Below, piece by piece: positions 49,897 through 60,100 of a stretch of 64,000 nt of DNA. The translations under genes were made by a program, and so were the position numbers. Positions within the stretch are counted from its first letter, which is position 1. Each line of letters opens with the position of its first letter. The DNA comes from Pseudomonas putida (GTDB lineage: Bacteria; Pseudomonadota; Gammaproteobacteria; Pseudomonadales; Pseudomonadaceae), in the NCBI RefSeq assembly GCF_026625125.1, contig NZ_CP113097.1, positions 3,954,001 through 4,018,000 on the forward strand, in the 5' to 3' direction. Under the pieces are notes generated by a model that did no database searches, had not been told where the DNA came from, and saw only the letters and a program-made list of their open reading frames with translations.

Positions 49897-51525
49897 TCAG
49901 CGCTGCGCCAACTTCAGATTGCGCGCGTACCAGGGGCGTTGCGGGACTTTCGGCCGCAGCTTGGCGAACAGGTCATCGTCGCCAAAGATGATGCGTAACG
50001 CCAACTTCATGGTCTCCGGGTCCATCTCCACACTGCGCCCGGGCCGCAGCCCCGGTACCGTCGAGCAACCGTGGGTGTCTGGCCCCAGCCACGGGTCGGC
50101 CACTTCGACCCAGCGCCCAGGCGCAAACCACGGCACACCGTTGACGTCCAGGCGCCTGACCTGCCCCGGGTGCACCCGCTCATGGGCGCGGAACCAATCC
50201 TCGATACGGTCGTCGATCCAGCCGTGGAAGTGCCAGAACACCGGGTTTACATGGGATGAAAACGGATCGCCGAGGAAGTCGTTCTCGGCCTGGAACCAGC
50301 GTGCGGCAAAATCTTCCGGTTTGCGTGCGAACGGCACCGGCAGGCCACTGGAGGGGTCGCGCGGCACCGAAGCCCAACGCATGTGCAGCCAGTCGTGCAA
50401 ACCCAGCTCCATTTCCGAGCCGAACTGCCCCAGCGTAAGGGTGCTCAGGTAGTGCGGGTCGGTGTACTTCGACTCCCATACCTGGAAGTTGGCGTGGAAC
50501 GTATCGGGCGTCTTTATATCGCGCACCCATTGGGTGTACGCGGCATCGCCCGAAGCCAGCCAGGTAGGCGGCAAGGCATTGCCGTCATGGTTGTCGAAAT
50601 AGCGGGCAAAGCCGATGCGGTCGCGCTCAAGCTCAGGTTGCGGCAGTGGAAAACGCTTCCAGGAGGGTAAATCCTGATGGGCCCGGGCTGCACCCAGCAT
50701 GTGCCGGTGCATGAAGAAGAAATCCACGCCCGAGCCGTTGCGGTCCTTGTGCCGGCCCCGCGCATCGCGCTCATGGCCGCGCGGCCCTGGCTGCCAGCCC
50801 AGGCCGCGCAGCGCCGCCTGCTGGTCCTTGTCCAGCTTGTGCCACTTGTCGCGCGAGGCATGCCAGAGCTGGTGGAACAATCGATGCTCCGGCGCGATCA
50901 GGCTCGCCAGCAAGGCCGGTGACAAGGGCGCCCGTTCCCGGGCCTCGGGGAACGGGCGCTTGAGCGCAAGAAAGCGGTTGTCCTGCTCGGGCAACGTCAA
51001 TGCGCGCCCCAGCGGCAGCATGCGGCCATTGAGGGTCGCCTGGCCGGCGTTGCCGAACCCGCCCCAGGCTTCGTCGAGGACCACCTGGCACTCATAGCTC
51101 ACCTGCTCCTGCCCCGGCTGCGTCGAAAACAGCCGCCAGCGCAGTGCCCCTGGTTTGTCCCCCAGCAGGTCGCCCATCACACGATAGCGCGGCTCTTGCG
51201 TACCCCGCAGGCGCTCGGGCGTGTCCAGGTAACCACGCAGGCCACGCCCACTGTGGGCCACGTCCAGCAACAGCTCCAGCTCCCCCTCAGGCAAACCGTG
51301 CAGCCCTGCGTCCGCGCCCTGCGCCGTCCAACGCCAGCACCCGCGCAAGGTGTCCCCCAACTGCTGCAGGGGCGCATCGGCAAGTTCGACCACGGCTTCG
51401 CCCGGGGTTTCAGGAAACTGCTCGTCGAACTGCTGGCGCTGCACGTGCCGCACGTACAGCGCGGCGGGCACCGCCACGCCTGTCAATGCCACACCGGCGA
51501 TGAAGCCGCGTCGAGAAATCGTCAT
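49897..51525 (-). CDS. pvdP: PvdP, tyrosinase maturing the pyoverdine chromophore
   Basis: A 542-residue periplasmic copper enzyme that oxidises ferribactin's tyrosine to build the dihydropyoverdine chromophore. A twin-arginine signal (SRRGFIAG) opens the protein. Histidine clusters typical of the type-3 copper site occur at HRLFHQLWHASRDKWH, FFFMHRHML, LHDWLHMRW and NPVFWHFHGWIDD. The ATG at 51525 is required because the PvdS box and its start site lie just upstream; a longer reading from 51597 would begin inside the promoter. Divergent from pvdMNO. Confidence 0.92.
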   Translation of the reverse strand: MTISRRGFIAGVALTGVAVPAALYVRHVQRQQFDEQFPETPGEAVVELADAPLQQLGDTLRGCWRWTAQGADAGLHGLPEGELELLLDVAHSGRGLRGYLDTPERLRGTQEPRYRVMGDLLGDKPGALRWRLFSTQPGQEQVSYECQVVLDEAWGGFGNAGQATLNGRMLPLGRALTLPEQDNRFLALKRPFPEARERAPLSPALLASLIAPEHRLFHQLWHASRDKWHKLDKDQQAALRGLGWQPGPRGHERDARGRHKDRNGSGVDFFFMHRHMLGAARAHQDLPSWKRFPLPQPELERDRIGFARYFDNHDGNALPPTWLASGDAAYTQWVRDIKTPDTFHANFQVWESKYTDPHYLSTLTLGQFGSEMELGLHDWLHMRWASVPRDPSSGLPVPFARKPEDFAARWFQAENDFLGDPFSSHVNPVFWHFHGWIDDRIEDWFRAHERVHPGQVRRLDVNGVPWFAPGRWVEVADPWLGPDTHGCSTVPGLRPGRSVEMDPETMKLALRIIFGDDDLFAKLRPKVPQRPWYARNLKLAQR

Positions 51526-51579
51526 TGCACTACCTGAGCATTCATTGCGGCCATGGAACACGGCCCGTCCAAGGCTAGA

Positions 51580-51603
51580 ACGTTGTGCACCACGCAAAAT
51601 TTA
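51580..51603 (-). promoter_or_regulatory. PvdS box of pvdP
   Basis: Minus strand TAAAT (51603-51599), exactly 16 bases, CGT (51582-51580), 55 bases before the pvdP start codon. Confidence 0.85.
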
Positions 51604-51639
51604 CCGCCGCGGGCGGACCGCCCGTGGCGCAGCCAACGA

Positions 51640-51663
51640 TAAATTTGCCCTGCCGTTGTTCGT
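51640..51663 (+). promoter_or_regulatory. PvdS box of pvdMNO
   Basis: TAAAT (51640-51644), exactly 16 bases, CGT (51661-51663), 70 bases before pvdM. Together with the pvdP box it makes a compact back-to-back control region. Confidence 0.85.
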
Positions 51664-51733
51664 CCACCTGATACCCAAGCCCTGCCCGCGCAGACCCTGA
51701 GCCGGCAGCCGCCCCGATCACCCGCGCAACGAG

Positions 51734-53086
51734 ATGGCAATGACCAAGACCCGTTCCCGCAAAGCCCTGTACATCGGCCTGCCCCTGGCCCTGACCGTTG
51801 CCCTGGCAAGTGCCGCTGGCTACTTCTATTGGCAGCACCTGCACGCAGGCTACCCGCTGAAAATCGTGCAACAGGCTGAGCAGCTGCACGAGCACATGCT
51901 CTCGTTCGACAGCCATATCACCGTGCCCTTGAGCATGGGCAGCGAGGGGCACGAAGTGGACAAGGATGGCCCCGGCCAGTTCGACCTGGTCAAGGCCAAC
52001 CGTGGCCGCCTCTCAGGTGCCGCCCTGACCGTATTCGGCTGGCCGGAAATCTGGAACGGCCCGAACGCTCCGCACCGCCCTACCCCCGGTTTCGTCGATG
52101 CCGCCCGGCAAGAACAGGAAGGGCGTTACAAGATCATCACCGGCATGGTCCGCGACTTCCCCAACCAGGTCGGTATCGCCTACACCCCTGACGACTTCCG
52201 GCGCCTGAACGGCGAAGGCAAGTTCGCCATCTTCATCAGCATGCTCAATGCCTACCCGCTGGGCCACGACCTGTCGCAGCTCGACCTGTGGGCGGCACGT
52301 GGCATGCGCATGTTCGGCTTCAGCTACGTCGGCAACAACGACTGGGCCGACTCTTCGCGGCCGCTGCCGTTCTTCAACGACACCGCCGATGCCCTGGGCG
52401 GCCTGTCACCGCTGGGCGAGCAGGCAGTGAAACGCTTGAACGACCTGGGCGTGATCATCGACGTGTCACAGATGTCCACCTTGGCACTCGAGGATGTCGC
52501 TCGCCTGTCGCGCGCACCAATCGTAGCTTCGCACTCGGCACCGCGGGCCATGGTGGATATCCCGCGCAACCTCTCCGACAAAGAGATGCAACTGATCAAA
52601 GAGAGCGGCGGCGTGATTCAGGTGGTCGGCTTCGGTCAGTACCTCAAGCCCCTGACCCAGCCGGTCGTGGACAAGCTCGATGCCCTGCGTGCGCGCTTCG
52701 ACTTGCAACCGCTGCAAGGCCTGACCAATGCCTTGATGCCGGGCGACGCGGTGATTGCCATCTGGCCAGAGGCCCGCTTCGGCGAGTATGCAAGCTCGCT
52801 GTACGCCATCCTGGAAGACGAACCCAAGGCCACCTTGAAACAGTACGTCGACGCCATCGACTACACCGTGAAAAAGGTCGGCATCGACCACGTCGGCATC
52901 GCCTCGGACTTCAACGATGGTGGCGGCCTGGAGGGCTGGAAGGACGTCAGCGAAATCAGCAACGTCACCGCCGAACTGCTGACCCGCGGCTACAGCGAAA
53001 CAGACATTGCAAAGCTCTGGGCGGGCAATTTCCTGCGCGCCTGGGAGCAAGTCCAGCGCGCTGCCCACCCTGTCGCCAACCGTTGA
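51734..53086 (+). CDS. pvdM: PvdM, dipeptidase-family pyoverdine maturation protein
   Basis: A 450-residue membrane-anchored periplasmic protein (one segment about 13-33) of the renal dipeptidase-like peptidase M19 family. Visible family features are FDSHITVP, the LGHDLSQLDLWAARGMRMFGFSYVGNNDWADS region, IIDVSQMS, ASHSAPRAM and GIDHVGIASDFNDGGG. In Pseudomonas it is needed for chromophore oxidation by PvdP; its exact chemistry is not settled. Two in-frame ATGs (51734 and 51740) are possible starts. First gene of pvdMNO. Confidence 0.9.
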   Translation: MAMTKTRSRKALYIGLPLALTVALASAAGYFYWQHLHAGYPLKIVQQAEQLHEHMLSFDSHITVPLSMGSEGHEVDKDGPGQFDLVKANRGRLSGAALTVFGWPEIWNGPNAPHRPTPGFVDAARQEQEGRYKIITGMVRDFPNQVGIAYTPDDFRRLNGEGKFAIFISMLNAYPLGHDLSQLDLWAARGMRMFGFSYVGNNDWADSSRPLPFFNDTADALGGLSPLGEQAVKRLNDLGVIIDVSQMSTLALEDVARLSRAPIVASHSAPRAMVDIPRNLSDKEMQLIKESGGVIQVVGFGQYLKPLTQPVVDKLDALRARFDLQPLQGLTNALMPGDAVIAIWPEARFGEYASSLYAILEDEPKATLKQYVDAIDYTVKKVGIDHVGIASDFNDGGGLEGWKDVSEISNVTAELLTRGYSETDIAKLWAGNFLRAWEQVQRAAHPVANR

Positions 53087-53102
53087 GCCGAGCCTGCCTA
53101 CC

Positions 53103-54374
53103 ATGAGCAACCGCCGTAGCTTCCTGAAACAGGCCGGCCTGCTGGCCGCGAGCCTGCCACTGCTGCCCCAGGCCCTGGCTGGCGCCAGCGCACCACTGAG
53201 CGGCCCCGACAAATGGCGCAACCTGCGCACGCTGTTCCCGCTCGACCCACAAGTCGCGCACTTCGCCAACTTCCTGGTGACCGCCCACCCGCGCCCGGTA
53301 CAGGCAGCGATCGACCGCCACCGTGCCGCGCTGGACCGCAACCCCGCCGCCCTGATGGACTGGGAAAGCCAGTACGAATGGCAGCGCGAGGATGAAGTGC
53401 GCGAGTGGGCCGGGCGCTACCTTGAAGTCAAACCGCGCCAGGTGGCCCTGACCGGGAGCACCACCGAAGGCCTGGCGATGATCTATGGCGGCCTGAAGGT
53501 CGGCGCCCACCAGGAGATCCTGGTCACCGAGCACGAACATTACTCCACCCACAAGGCGCTGGCCTTCCGCACCCAGCGCCAGGGCACCCTGACCCGCAAG
53601 ATCCGCCTGTTCGACGACCCGTGGACAGTCTCCACCGACCAGGTGCTCAGTACCCTGGACAAAGCCATCCAGCCGCATACCCGCGTGCTGGGCATGACCT
53701 GGGTGCACTCCGGCAGTGGCGTCAAGCTGCCGGTCGGCGAGATCGGCGCGCTGGTGCGCCAGCACAACCGCAACCGCAGCGAAGCCGAGCGCATCCTCTA
53801 TGTGGTCGACGGTGTGCACGGCTTCGGCGTGGAGAACGCGCGTTTCGCCGACTTCAACTGCGACTACTTCATCGCCGGCATCCACAAGTGGATGTTCGGC
53901 CCGCGCGGCACGGGGATCATCTGCGCGGCCTCCACCGGCATGGAGCACCTCACCCCGACCATGGCCACGTTCTCCCGCGATGAGGACTTCGCCACCATCA
54001 TGACCCCGGGCGGCTACCACGCCTTCGAGCACCGCTGGGCCGCCAATGAGGCCTTCAAACTGCACCTGGCGCTGGGCAAGGCCGACGTGCAACAGCGCAT
54101 CCACCAACTCAACAGCCTGCTCAAGGGGCGCCTCGCCGAGCACCCTCAGGTGCAGCTGGTGACACCGCGCAGCGAGCGCTACTCGGCCGGATTCACGTTC
54201 TTCCGCATCAAGGACCGCGACCCCGACGCCGTCGCCGCCCACCTCACCGCCAACAAGGTGATGTGCGACGCGGTGTATCGCGATGTCGGCCCGGTGATCC
54301 GCCTGGCCCCCAGCCTGCTCAATGACGAGCAGCAGATCGACCGGGCCATGGCCCTGATTACCCAACAACTCTGA
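53103..54374 (+). CDS. pvdN: PvdN, PLP enzyme for pyoverdine side-chain modification
   Basis: A 423-residue fold-type-I PLP enzyme of the aminotransferase class V family, exported by a twin-arginine signal (NRRSFLKQ). The PLP lysine is Lys262 in AGIHKWMFGPRGTG; VVDGVHGFG and GSTTEGLAMIYGG are the cofactor contacts. PvdN converts the chromophore-attached glutamate to succinamide in fluorescent pseudomonads. It lies 16 bases after pvdM and 12 before pvdO. Confidence 0.93.
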   Translation: MSNRRSFLKQAGLLAASLPLLPQALAGASAPLSGPDKWRNLRTLFPLDPQVAHFANFLVTAHPRPVQAAIDRHRAALDRNPAALMDWESQYEWQREDEVREWAGRYLEVKPRQVALTGSTTEGLAMIYGGLKVGAHQEILVTEHEHYSTHKALAFRTQRQGTLTRKIRLFDDPWTVSTDQVLSTLDKAIQPHTRVLGMTWVHSGSGVKLPVGEIGALVRQHNRNRSEAERILYVVDGVHGFGVENARFADFNCDYFIAGIHKWMFGPRGTGIICAASTGMEHLTPTMATFSRDEDFATIMTPGGYHAFEHRWAANEAFKLHLALGKADVQQRIHQLNSLLKGRLAEHPQVQLVTPRSERYSAGFTFFRIKDRDPDAVAAHLTANKVMCDAVYRDVGPVIRLAPSLLNDEQQIDRAMALITQQL

Positions 54375-54386
54375 CAAGGCATCCCC

Positions 54387-55268
54387 ATGACCGCTTCCAT
54401 GCATCGCCTGACCCTGACCGGCCTGCTGGCCGCCTGCAGCCTGCCGGCCCTGGCAGCCCAAGCCGCGCAACCCCCGGGCACGGTGTTCCGTGACTGCGAC
54501 ACGCTCTGCCCGGAGATGGTGGTGCTGCCCGCCGGCACCTTCAACATGGGCACCCCGCCCGACGAAATGGGGCGCCAGGATGACGAAGGCCCACAGCATG
54601 CGGTGACCTTCGCCAAACCCTTCGCCATCAGCCGCTTCCAGGTGACCGCCGAGCAATGGGATGGCTACCTCAAGGCCACGGGCACGCGCATCGCCGACGG
54701 CGACGATCGCCCGGGCCGGCGCTGCACCGCCAGCAAGCCGAGTTACAAACAGGGCCCGCAGCAACCGGCAGTGTGCATGAGCTACCACGACGTGCAGGAC
54801 TACGTGGCCTGGCTGTCGAAAAAGACCGGCAAGCACTACCGCATGGTCAGCGAGGCCCAACGCGAATATGCCGCACGCGGTGGCAGCACGGGCATGTACC
54901 CCTTCCCCATCGACCCAGACGCCACCTTGGAAATCAGCCAGCACGCCAACGTCTACGGCCCCAAGGATGGCTACAGCTACAGCTCGCCCGTGGGCAGTTA
55001 CCCCGCCAACGCCTTTGGCGTATACGACATGCACGGCAACGTCTATGAATGGGTCGCAGACTGCTACCACAACAGCTACGCAGGCGCCCCGGCCGACGGC
55101 AGTGCCTGGGGCCAGGCCAGCCGGGCCAAGGACAGCTGCAAGGTGGTCAGCATCCGCGGCAACGACTGGGGCGAGGCGCCGATCTTCTCCCGCTCGGGCA
55201 ACCGCAACACCAATTTCCCGGAGCGCCTGGGTGACTGGCTGGGTGTCCGGGTGGTCCGCGACCTCTGA
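54387..55268 (+). CDS. pvdO: PvdO, FGE-like pyoverdine maturation enzyme
   Basis: A 293-residue periplasmic protein with a Sec-type signal peptide (ending near AAQAAQ) and a formylglycine-generating-enzyme-like domain: EMVVLPAGTFNMGTPPDE, SRFQVTAEQWDGYL, YRMVSEAQREYAARGG, YDMHGNVYEWVADCY and GVRVVRDL. PvdO is needed for the final oxidation of dihydropyoverdine to pyoverdine. Last gene of pvdMNO; the PvdS box of pvdE begins 12 bases after its stop. Confidence 0.93.
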   Translation: MTASMHRLTLTGLLAACSLPALAAQAAQPPGTVFRDCDTLCPEMVVLPAGTFNMGTPPDEMGRQDDEGPQHAVTFAKPFAISRFQVTAEQWDGYLKATGTRIADGDDRPGRRCTASKPSYKQGPQQPAVCMSYHDVQDYVAWLSKKTGKHYRMVSEAQREYAARGGSTGMYPFPIDPDATLEISQHANVYGPKDGYSYSSPVGSYPANAFGVYDMHGNVYEWVADCYHNSYAGAPADGSAWGQASRAKDSCKVVSIRGNDWGEAPIFSRSGNRNTNFPERLGDWLGVRVVRDL

Positions 55269-55279
55269 AGGTACGCGGT

Positions 55280-55303
55280 TAAATTGCCCTGCGGGCCACT
55301 CGT
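55280..55303 (+). promoter_or_regulatory. PvdS box of pvdE
   Basis: TAAAT (55280-55284), exactly 16 bases, CGT (55301-55303), 39 bases before the pvdE start. Confidence 0.85.
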
Positions 55304-55342
55304 CATAACCATGTACTTCTGCCTCTGATCCAGGAATTCAAC

Positions 55343-56998
55343 ATGACCTCCAAAACCCGCGGGGCGCTGAGCGAGCTGTTCACCCTGCTCAAACCGTTCT
55401 GGCCGATCGTTTCCCTGTCGGTCGTCATGGGCATGGTCGGCGGCCTGAGCGTTACCGCCCTGCTGGCCACCATCAACAGCGGCCTGCACGCCGACGGTGG
55501 CCTGAGCAACAGCGTGATCCTCGGCTTCGCCGGGCTTTGTGCGCTGGCACTGGCCAGCTCGATCTGCTCCGACATCGGCACCAACTATGTCGGCCAGCAC
55601 ATCATCGCCAAACTGCGCAAAGCCCTGGGCGAGAAGGTGCTGTCGGCGCCGATCGAGCAGATCGAACGCTTTCGCAGCCACCGCCTGATCCCGGTGCTGA
55701 CCCATGACGTCGACACCATCAGCGACTTCGCCTTTGCATTCGCACCCCTGGCGATTTCGCTGACCGTGACCCTTGGCTGCCTGGGTTACCTGGCCACGCT
55801 GTCACTGCCGATGTTCCTGATGATGCTCGTGGCAATCGGTATCGGCAGCGTCGTCCAGTACATCGCCCGAGGCCGTGGCATCAAAGGCTTCATGGCCGCC
55901 CGCGACGCCGAAGACCGGCTGCAGAAGCACTACCACGCCATCGCCGAAGGCGCCAAGGAGCTGCGCATCCACCGCCCGCGCCGCCAGCGCATGTTCCGCC
56001 AGGGCATCCAGGACACCGCCGATGCGATCTGCGCCACCCAGGTACGCTCGATCAACACGTTCGTCATCGCCAAGAGCTTTGGCTCCATGCTGTTCTTCGT
56101 GGTCATCGGCCTGGGCCTTACCCTGCAGTTCCTCTGGCCAAGCGCCGACCCCAAAGCCATCAGCGGTTTTGTGTTGGTGCTGCTGTACATGAAAGGCCCG
56201 CTGGAACACCTGATCGGCACCTTACCGGTGGTCAGCCGCGCGCAAATCGCCTTTCGCCGTATCGCCGAGCTTTCCGAGCAGTTTTCTTCGCCTGAACCGC
56301 ACCTGCTGCTGGAGGACCACGGCAACCCGCCCGTGGTGGTCGACAGCCTGGAATTGCGCGAGGTGAGCTATGCCTACCAGGCCAGCCCAGGCGCCCAGCC
56401 CTTCCAGGTAGGGCCGGTGAACCTGCGCATCGCCCAGGGCGACATCGTCTTCGTGGTCGGAGAAAACGGCTGTGGCAAGACCACCCTGATCAAGTTGCTG
56501 CTGGGCCTGTACCCGCCGCAACAGGGGCAGATCCTGCTCAACGGCCAGGCCATCGACGCACAGGGGCGCGACGACTACCGGCAATTGTTCACCACCGTGT
56601 TCGCCGACTACTACCTGTTCGATGATGTGGTGCAGGGCGATACGCACATCCCCGGCGACGCCAACCGCTACCTGGAGCGCCTGGAAATCGCCCACAAGGT
56701 CAGCGTCAAGGACGGTGCGTTCAGCACCACCGACCTGTCCACCGGCCAGCGCAAGCGCCTGGCGCTGATAAACGCGTGGCTGGAAGAACGCCCGGTGCTG
56801 GTGTTCGACGAATGGGCCGCCGACCAGGACCCGACCTTCCGGCGCATTTTCTACACCGAGCTGCTGCCGGACCTCAAGCGCCTGGGCAAGACCATCATTG
56901 TAATTTCCCACGATGACCGCTACTTCGACATCGCCGACCAGCGGGTCCGGCTGCAGGCTGGCAAAGTCGTCGTAGAACACACGCCAGCCCTTGCCTGA
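55343..56998 (+). CDS. pvdE: PvdE, ABC exporter of acylated ferribactin
   Basis: A 551-residue half-size ABC exporter of the cyclic-peptide/siderophore type. About six membrane segments fill the first 310 residues; the ATPase follows with Walker A GENGCGKTT (373-381), the signature LSTGQRKR and Walker B VLVFDEWAADQDP. It moves the pyoverdine precursor to the periplasm, where PvdP, PvdM, PvdN and PvdO act. The ATG has AGGA upstream. In some relatives fpvA follows directly; here the next gene is an NRPS. Confidence 0.93.
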   Translation: MTSKTRGALSELFTLLKPFWPIVSLSVVMGMVGGLSVTALLATINSGLHADGGLSNSVILGFAGLCALALASSICSDIGTNYVGQHIIAKLRKALGEKVLSAPIEQIERFRSHRLIPVLTHDVDTISDFAFAFAPLAISLTVTLGCLGYLATLSLPMFLMMLVAIGIGSVVQYIARGRGIKGFMAARDAEDRLQKHYHAIAEGAKELRIHRPRRQRMFRQGIQDTADAICATQVRSINTFVIAKSFGSMLFFVVIGLGLTLQFLWPSADPKAISGFVLVLLYMKGPLEHLIGTLPVVSRAQIAFRRIAELSEQFSSPEPHLLLEDHGNPPVVVDSLELREVSYAYQASPGAQPFQVGPVNLRIAQGDIVFVVGENGCGKTTLIKLLLGLYPPQQGQILLNGQAIDAQGRDDYRQLFTTVFADYYLFDDVVQGDTHIPGDANRYLERLEIAHKVSVKDGAFSTTDLSTGQRKRLALINAWLEERPVLVFDEWAADQDPTFRRIFYTELLPDLKRLGKTIIVISHDDRYFDIADQRVRLQAGKVVVEHTPALA

Positions 56999-57004
56999 AC
57001 CCCA

Positions 57005-57029
57005 CCCGGCGCGCCCCACGCGCGCCGGG
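57005..57029 (+). terminator. Strong hairpin after pvdE
   Basis: CCCGGCGCGC (57005-57014) pairs perfectly with GCGCGCCGGG (57020-57029). The downstream T content is weak, so it may be a partial terminator ahead of the NRPS promoter. Confidence 0.6.
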
Positions 57030-57051
57030 TGCAGCTGTTTCACCGCCTGCC

Positions 57052-57075
57052 TAAATCACCCCCCTGCCCCTTCGT
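57052..57075 (+). promoter_or_regulatory. PvdS box of the NRPS operon
   Basis: TAAAT (57052-57056), exactly 16 bases, CGT (57073-57075), 42 bases before the NRPS start codon. Confidence 0.85.
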
Positions 57076-57117
57076 CTCTCTCAGTACGCTTAATTCTCCA
57101 GTGATGGCGAGACCGAG

Positions 57118-60100
57118 ATGACACCCCAGAACCAATCCACCGATGACGCGCTGCTGGCCCTGCTCTGCGAGCTCGACGACACCGCCGCCCCTGCCGGTAT
57201 CGTTGCCCACGGCGCCGATCACGCGCCGCTGTCGTTCGCCCAAGAGCAGCTGTGGCTGCTCGATCAGCTCGACCCCGATGCCGCCACCTACAACCAGCCG
57301 CGCGCCTTTGTGCTCCAGGGCCCGCTGCAGGCCCAAGACCTGCAACAGGCGCTGGACCGGGTCATCGACCGTCACGACATCCTGCGTACCCACATCAACG
57401 AGGTGCAGGGCCATCCACGCCAGCAGGTCGACCGCGCGGCGCGCTTGAACCTGCGCTGCGTCGACCTGCGCGGGCAACCACCGCAGGTGTTGCGCGAGGC
57501 GCTGCAGACCGAGGCCGCCACCCCGTTCGACCTCACCCAGGCCCCACTGCTGCGCGCCTGCCTGTATCAGCTGGGCGCGCAACGCCATGTGCTGGCCCTG
57601 ACCAGCCACCACATCGTCAGTGATGCCTGGTCCAACCCAGTGCTGCTGCGCGACCTCTCCCAGGCCTACGCCAACGTCTGCACCGGCAATGACGACCAGT
57701 TGCCTCGCCCTGCGGTGCAGTACCTGGACTTCGCCCACTGGCAGCGCGGCGCCTACCAGGCCAGCCCGGCCCACGAGCGCGCCGCCAGCTACTGGCGCCA
57801 ATACCTGCAAGGCGGCCTACAACGGCTGGAACTGCCCACCGATCACCCGCGCGACAGCCGCCCCGCCACGGCCGCCGGGACCTGCACCCTGGCCTTGCCC
57901 GCCGCGCTGTTCAACCAACTGCAGGCCGCCTGCCGGGCCCATGGCCTGACGCCATTCATGGTGCTGCTGGCCGCTTGGCAGCTGGTACTCGGCCGCCATG
58001 CCCGGCAGGACGATTTCATCGTTGGTGTGCCCAATGCCGGGCGCAACCAGGAACAGGTGCACGACCTGATCGGCTTTTTCGTCAACAGCCAGATCCACCG
58101 GGCGCGCCTGGACCCGCGCCAGTCCGTGGCCAGCCTGCTCGAGCAGGTACGCAAGCACGCCCTGGCATGCCTGGAGCATGCCGACTACCCACTGGAGCAA
58201 GCGCTTGCTGAACAACGCCAAGGCAGCAACGGCGTGCTGTTCCACTGCCTGTTCAATTGGACCAGCGACAATGCCGAGCAGCCCGCCGCCGGTTTTCCAG
58301 GGTTGCACATCGAGCCGATGCCCAGCGCCCCCACTGCCGCCAAGTTCGACCTCAGCCTCAACGTGCATGCCGGTCGCGAGCGGCTGGGCATCAGCCTCGA
58401 CTACGATGCCGCGCTGTTCGAGGCGGCCACCGCTGAGCGGCTGGGCGAGGACTGGCTGGCCATCCTCCAGGCCATGCTCGACCACCCCCAGTGCGCCATC
58501 GGTGAGCTTCATGCGCAGCCTGCCGTGCAGCGTGAACAGTGGTTGGCCGCGGCCCAGGGCCCGGCAGGCGATGCCCTCGACGGCCTGGCCGTGCACCAGC
58601 AGTTCGCGCGCCTGGCACAGCGCCACGGCGAGGCCGTTGCACTGGTGGCCGGCGACACGCGGCTAAGCTACCGCGCCCTCGACAACGCTGCCGAGCGCCT
58701 CGCCCGGCGCCTGCACACCGCCGGCATCGGCCCAGGCGAGCGTGTCGCGGTGGCCCTGGAACGCGGCGCGCCGCTGATCGTCGCCCTGCTGGCCACCCTC
58801 AAGGCCGGTGCGGCGTACGTCCCGCTGGACCCCCATTTCCCCGCCGAACGCCTGGCCTACATGCTTGAAGACTGCGGCGCCCCCCTGCTGCTGAGCCAGG
58901 CCTCGGTGCTGGCTGCCCTGCCAACGCCACGCCAGCAGGTACTGCTGCTCGATGACGTCGACCTGCACGCCGCGCACCAGCCCGAACCGCCCCTGGCCCT
59001 GGACTGCCCACCGCAGCAACTGGCGTACGTGCTGTATACCTCCGGCTCGACTGGCAACCCCAAGGGCGTGATGGTGCCCCATGGCGCACTGTCCAACTTC
59101 GTCGCAGCCATGGCCAAGGCGCCCGGCATGCAACCGGGGCAGCGCCTGCTGAGCATCACCACCTGCTCCTTCGACATTTTCGGCCTGGAGCTGTACCTGC
59201 CGCTGTGCACCGGGGCATGCATGGTGCTGGCCGACAAGCACACCGTGCAGGACCCGGCGGCAATTCTCGACCTGCTCATCAGCGAACGCATCGACGTGCT
59301 GCAGGCCACCCCATCGACCTGGCGCATGCTGCTCGACAATGACCCCGAGCACCGCCTGCCCGCCCTGACCGCACTGTGCGGCGGCGAGGCACTGGGCGAT
59401 GACCTGGCGGCAAGGCTGCTGGCCCGTTGCGCCGCACTGTGGAACCTGTACGGCCCGACCGAAACCACCATCTGGTCGGCGCGCCACGCACTGGCCCGCA
59501 GCAGCGCCCGCCCCGAACTGGGCCAGCCGATCGAGCGCACCGCCCTGTTACTGCTCGACGGCAACCTGCTGCCCAGCCCGCAGGGCGTACCGGCCGACCT
59601 GTACATTGGCGGCGACGGCCTGGCCCAGGGTTACCACCAGCGCCCCGGCCTGACCGCCGAACGCTTCGTGCCGCACCCCTACGGCAAGCCCGGCGAGCGC
59701 CTGTACCGCACCGGCGACCTGGCGCGCCGCCACGCCAGCGGGAGCCTGGACTTCCTTGGCCGGGTCGATCATCAGGTGAAGATCCGCGGCTTTCGCATCG
59801 AGCTGGGCGAGATCGAATCGGCCCTGCTCACCCTGGACGCGGTACGTGAAGCCGCAGTGGTCGCCCGCGACGGCGTCGATGGCGCGCAATTGGTCGGCTA
59901 TGTAGTACCCGCCAGCACGCCCGCCGACAGCCAGGCATTCATCGAACACTGCCTGGCACCGCTGCGTGAGCAACTGCCGGGCTACATGCTGCCAGCACGC
60001 CTGCACCTGTTGCAGGCCATGCCCCTGACGCCCAACGGCAAGCTCGACCGCAAGGCCCTGCCGGTGGTCGATGACAGCCCTGCACAGGCTCGCTACCAGG

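Noticed and set aside
51526..51597. ATG at 51597 as the pvdP start
   Set aside because: It lies within the PvdS promoter region; the Tat signal begins cleanly at 51525.
52965..55070. A 701-codon open frame antisense to pvdM, pvdN and pvdO
   Set aside because: The three plus-strand genes have full family signatures; the antisense frame has none.
55269..57117. A relocated or remnant fpvA around pvdE
   Set aside because: Only pvdE, a hairpin and PvdS boxes are present; no TonB-receptor fragment can be read in any frame of the gaps.
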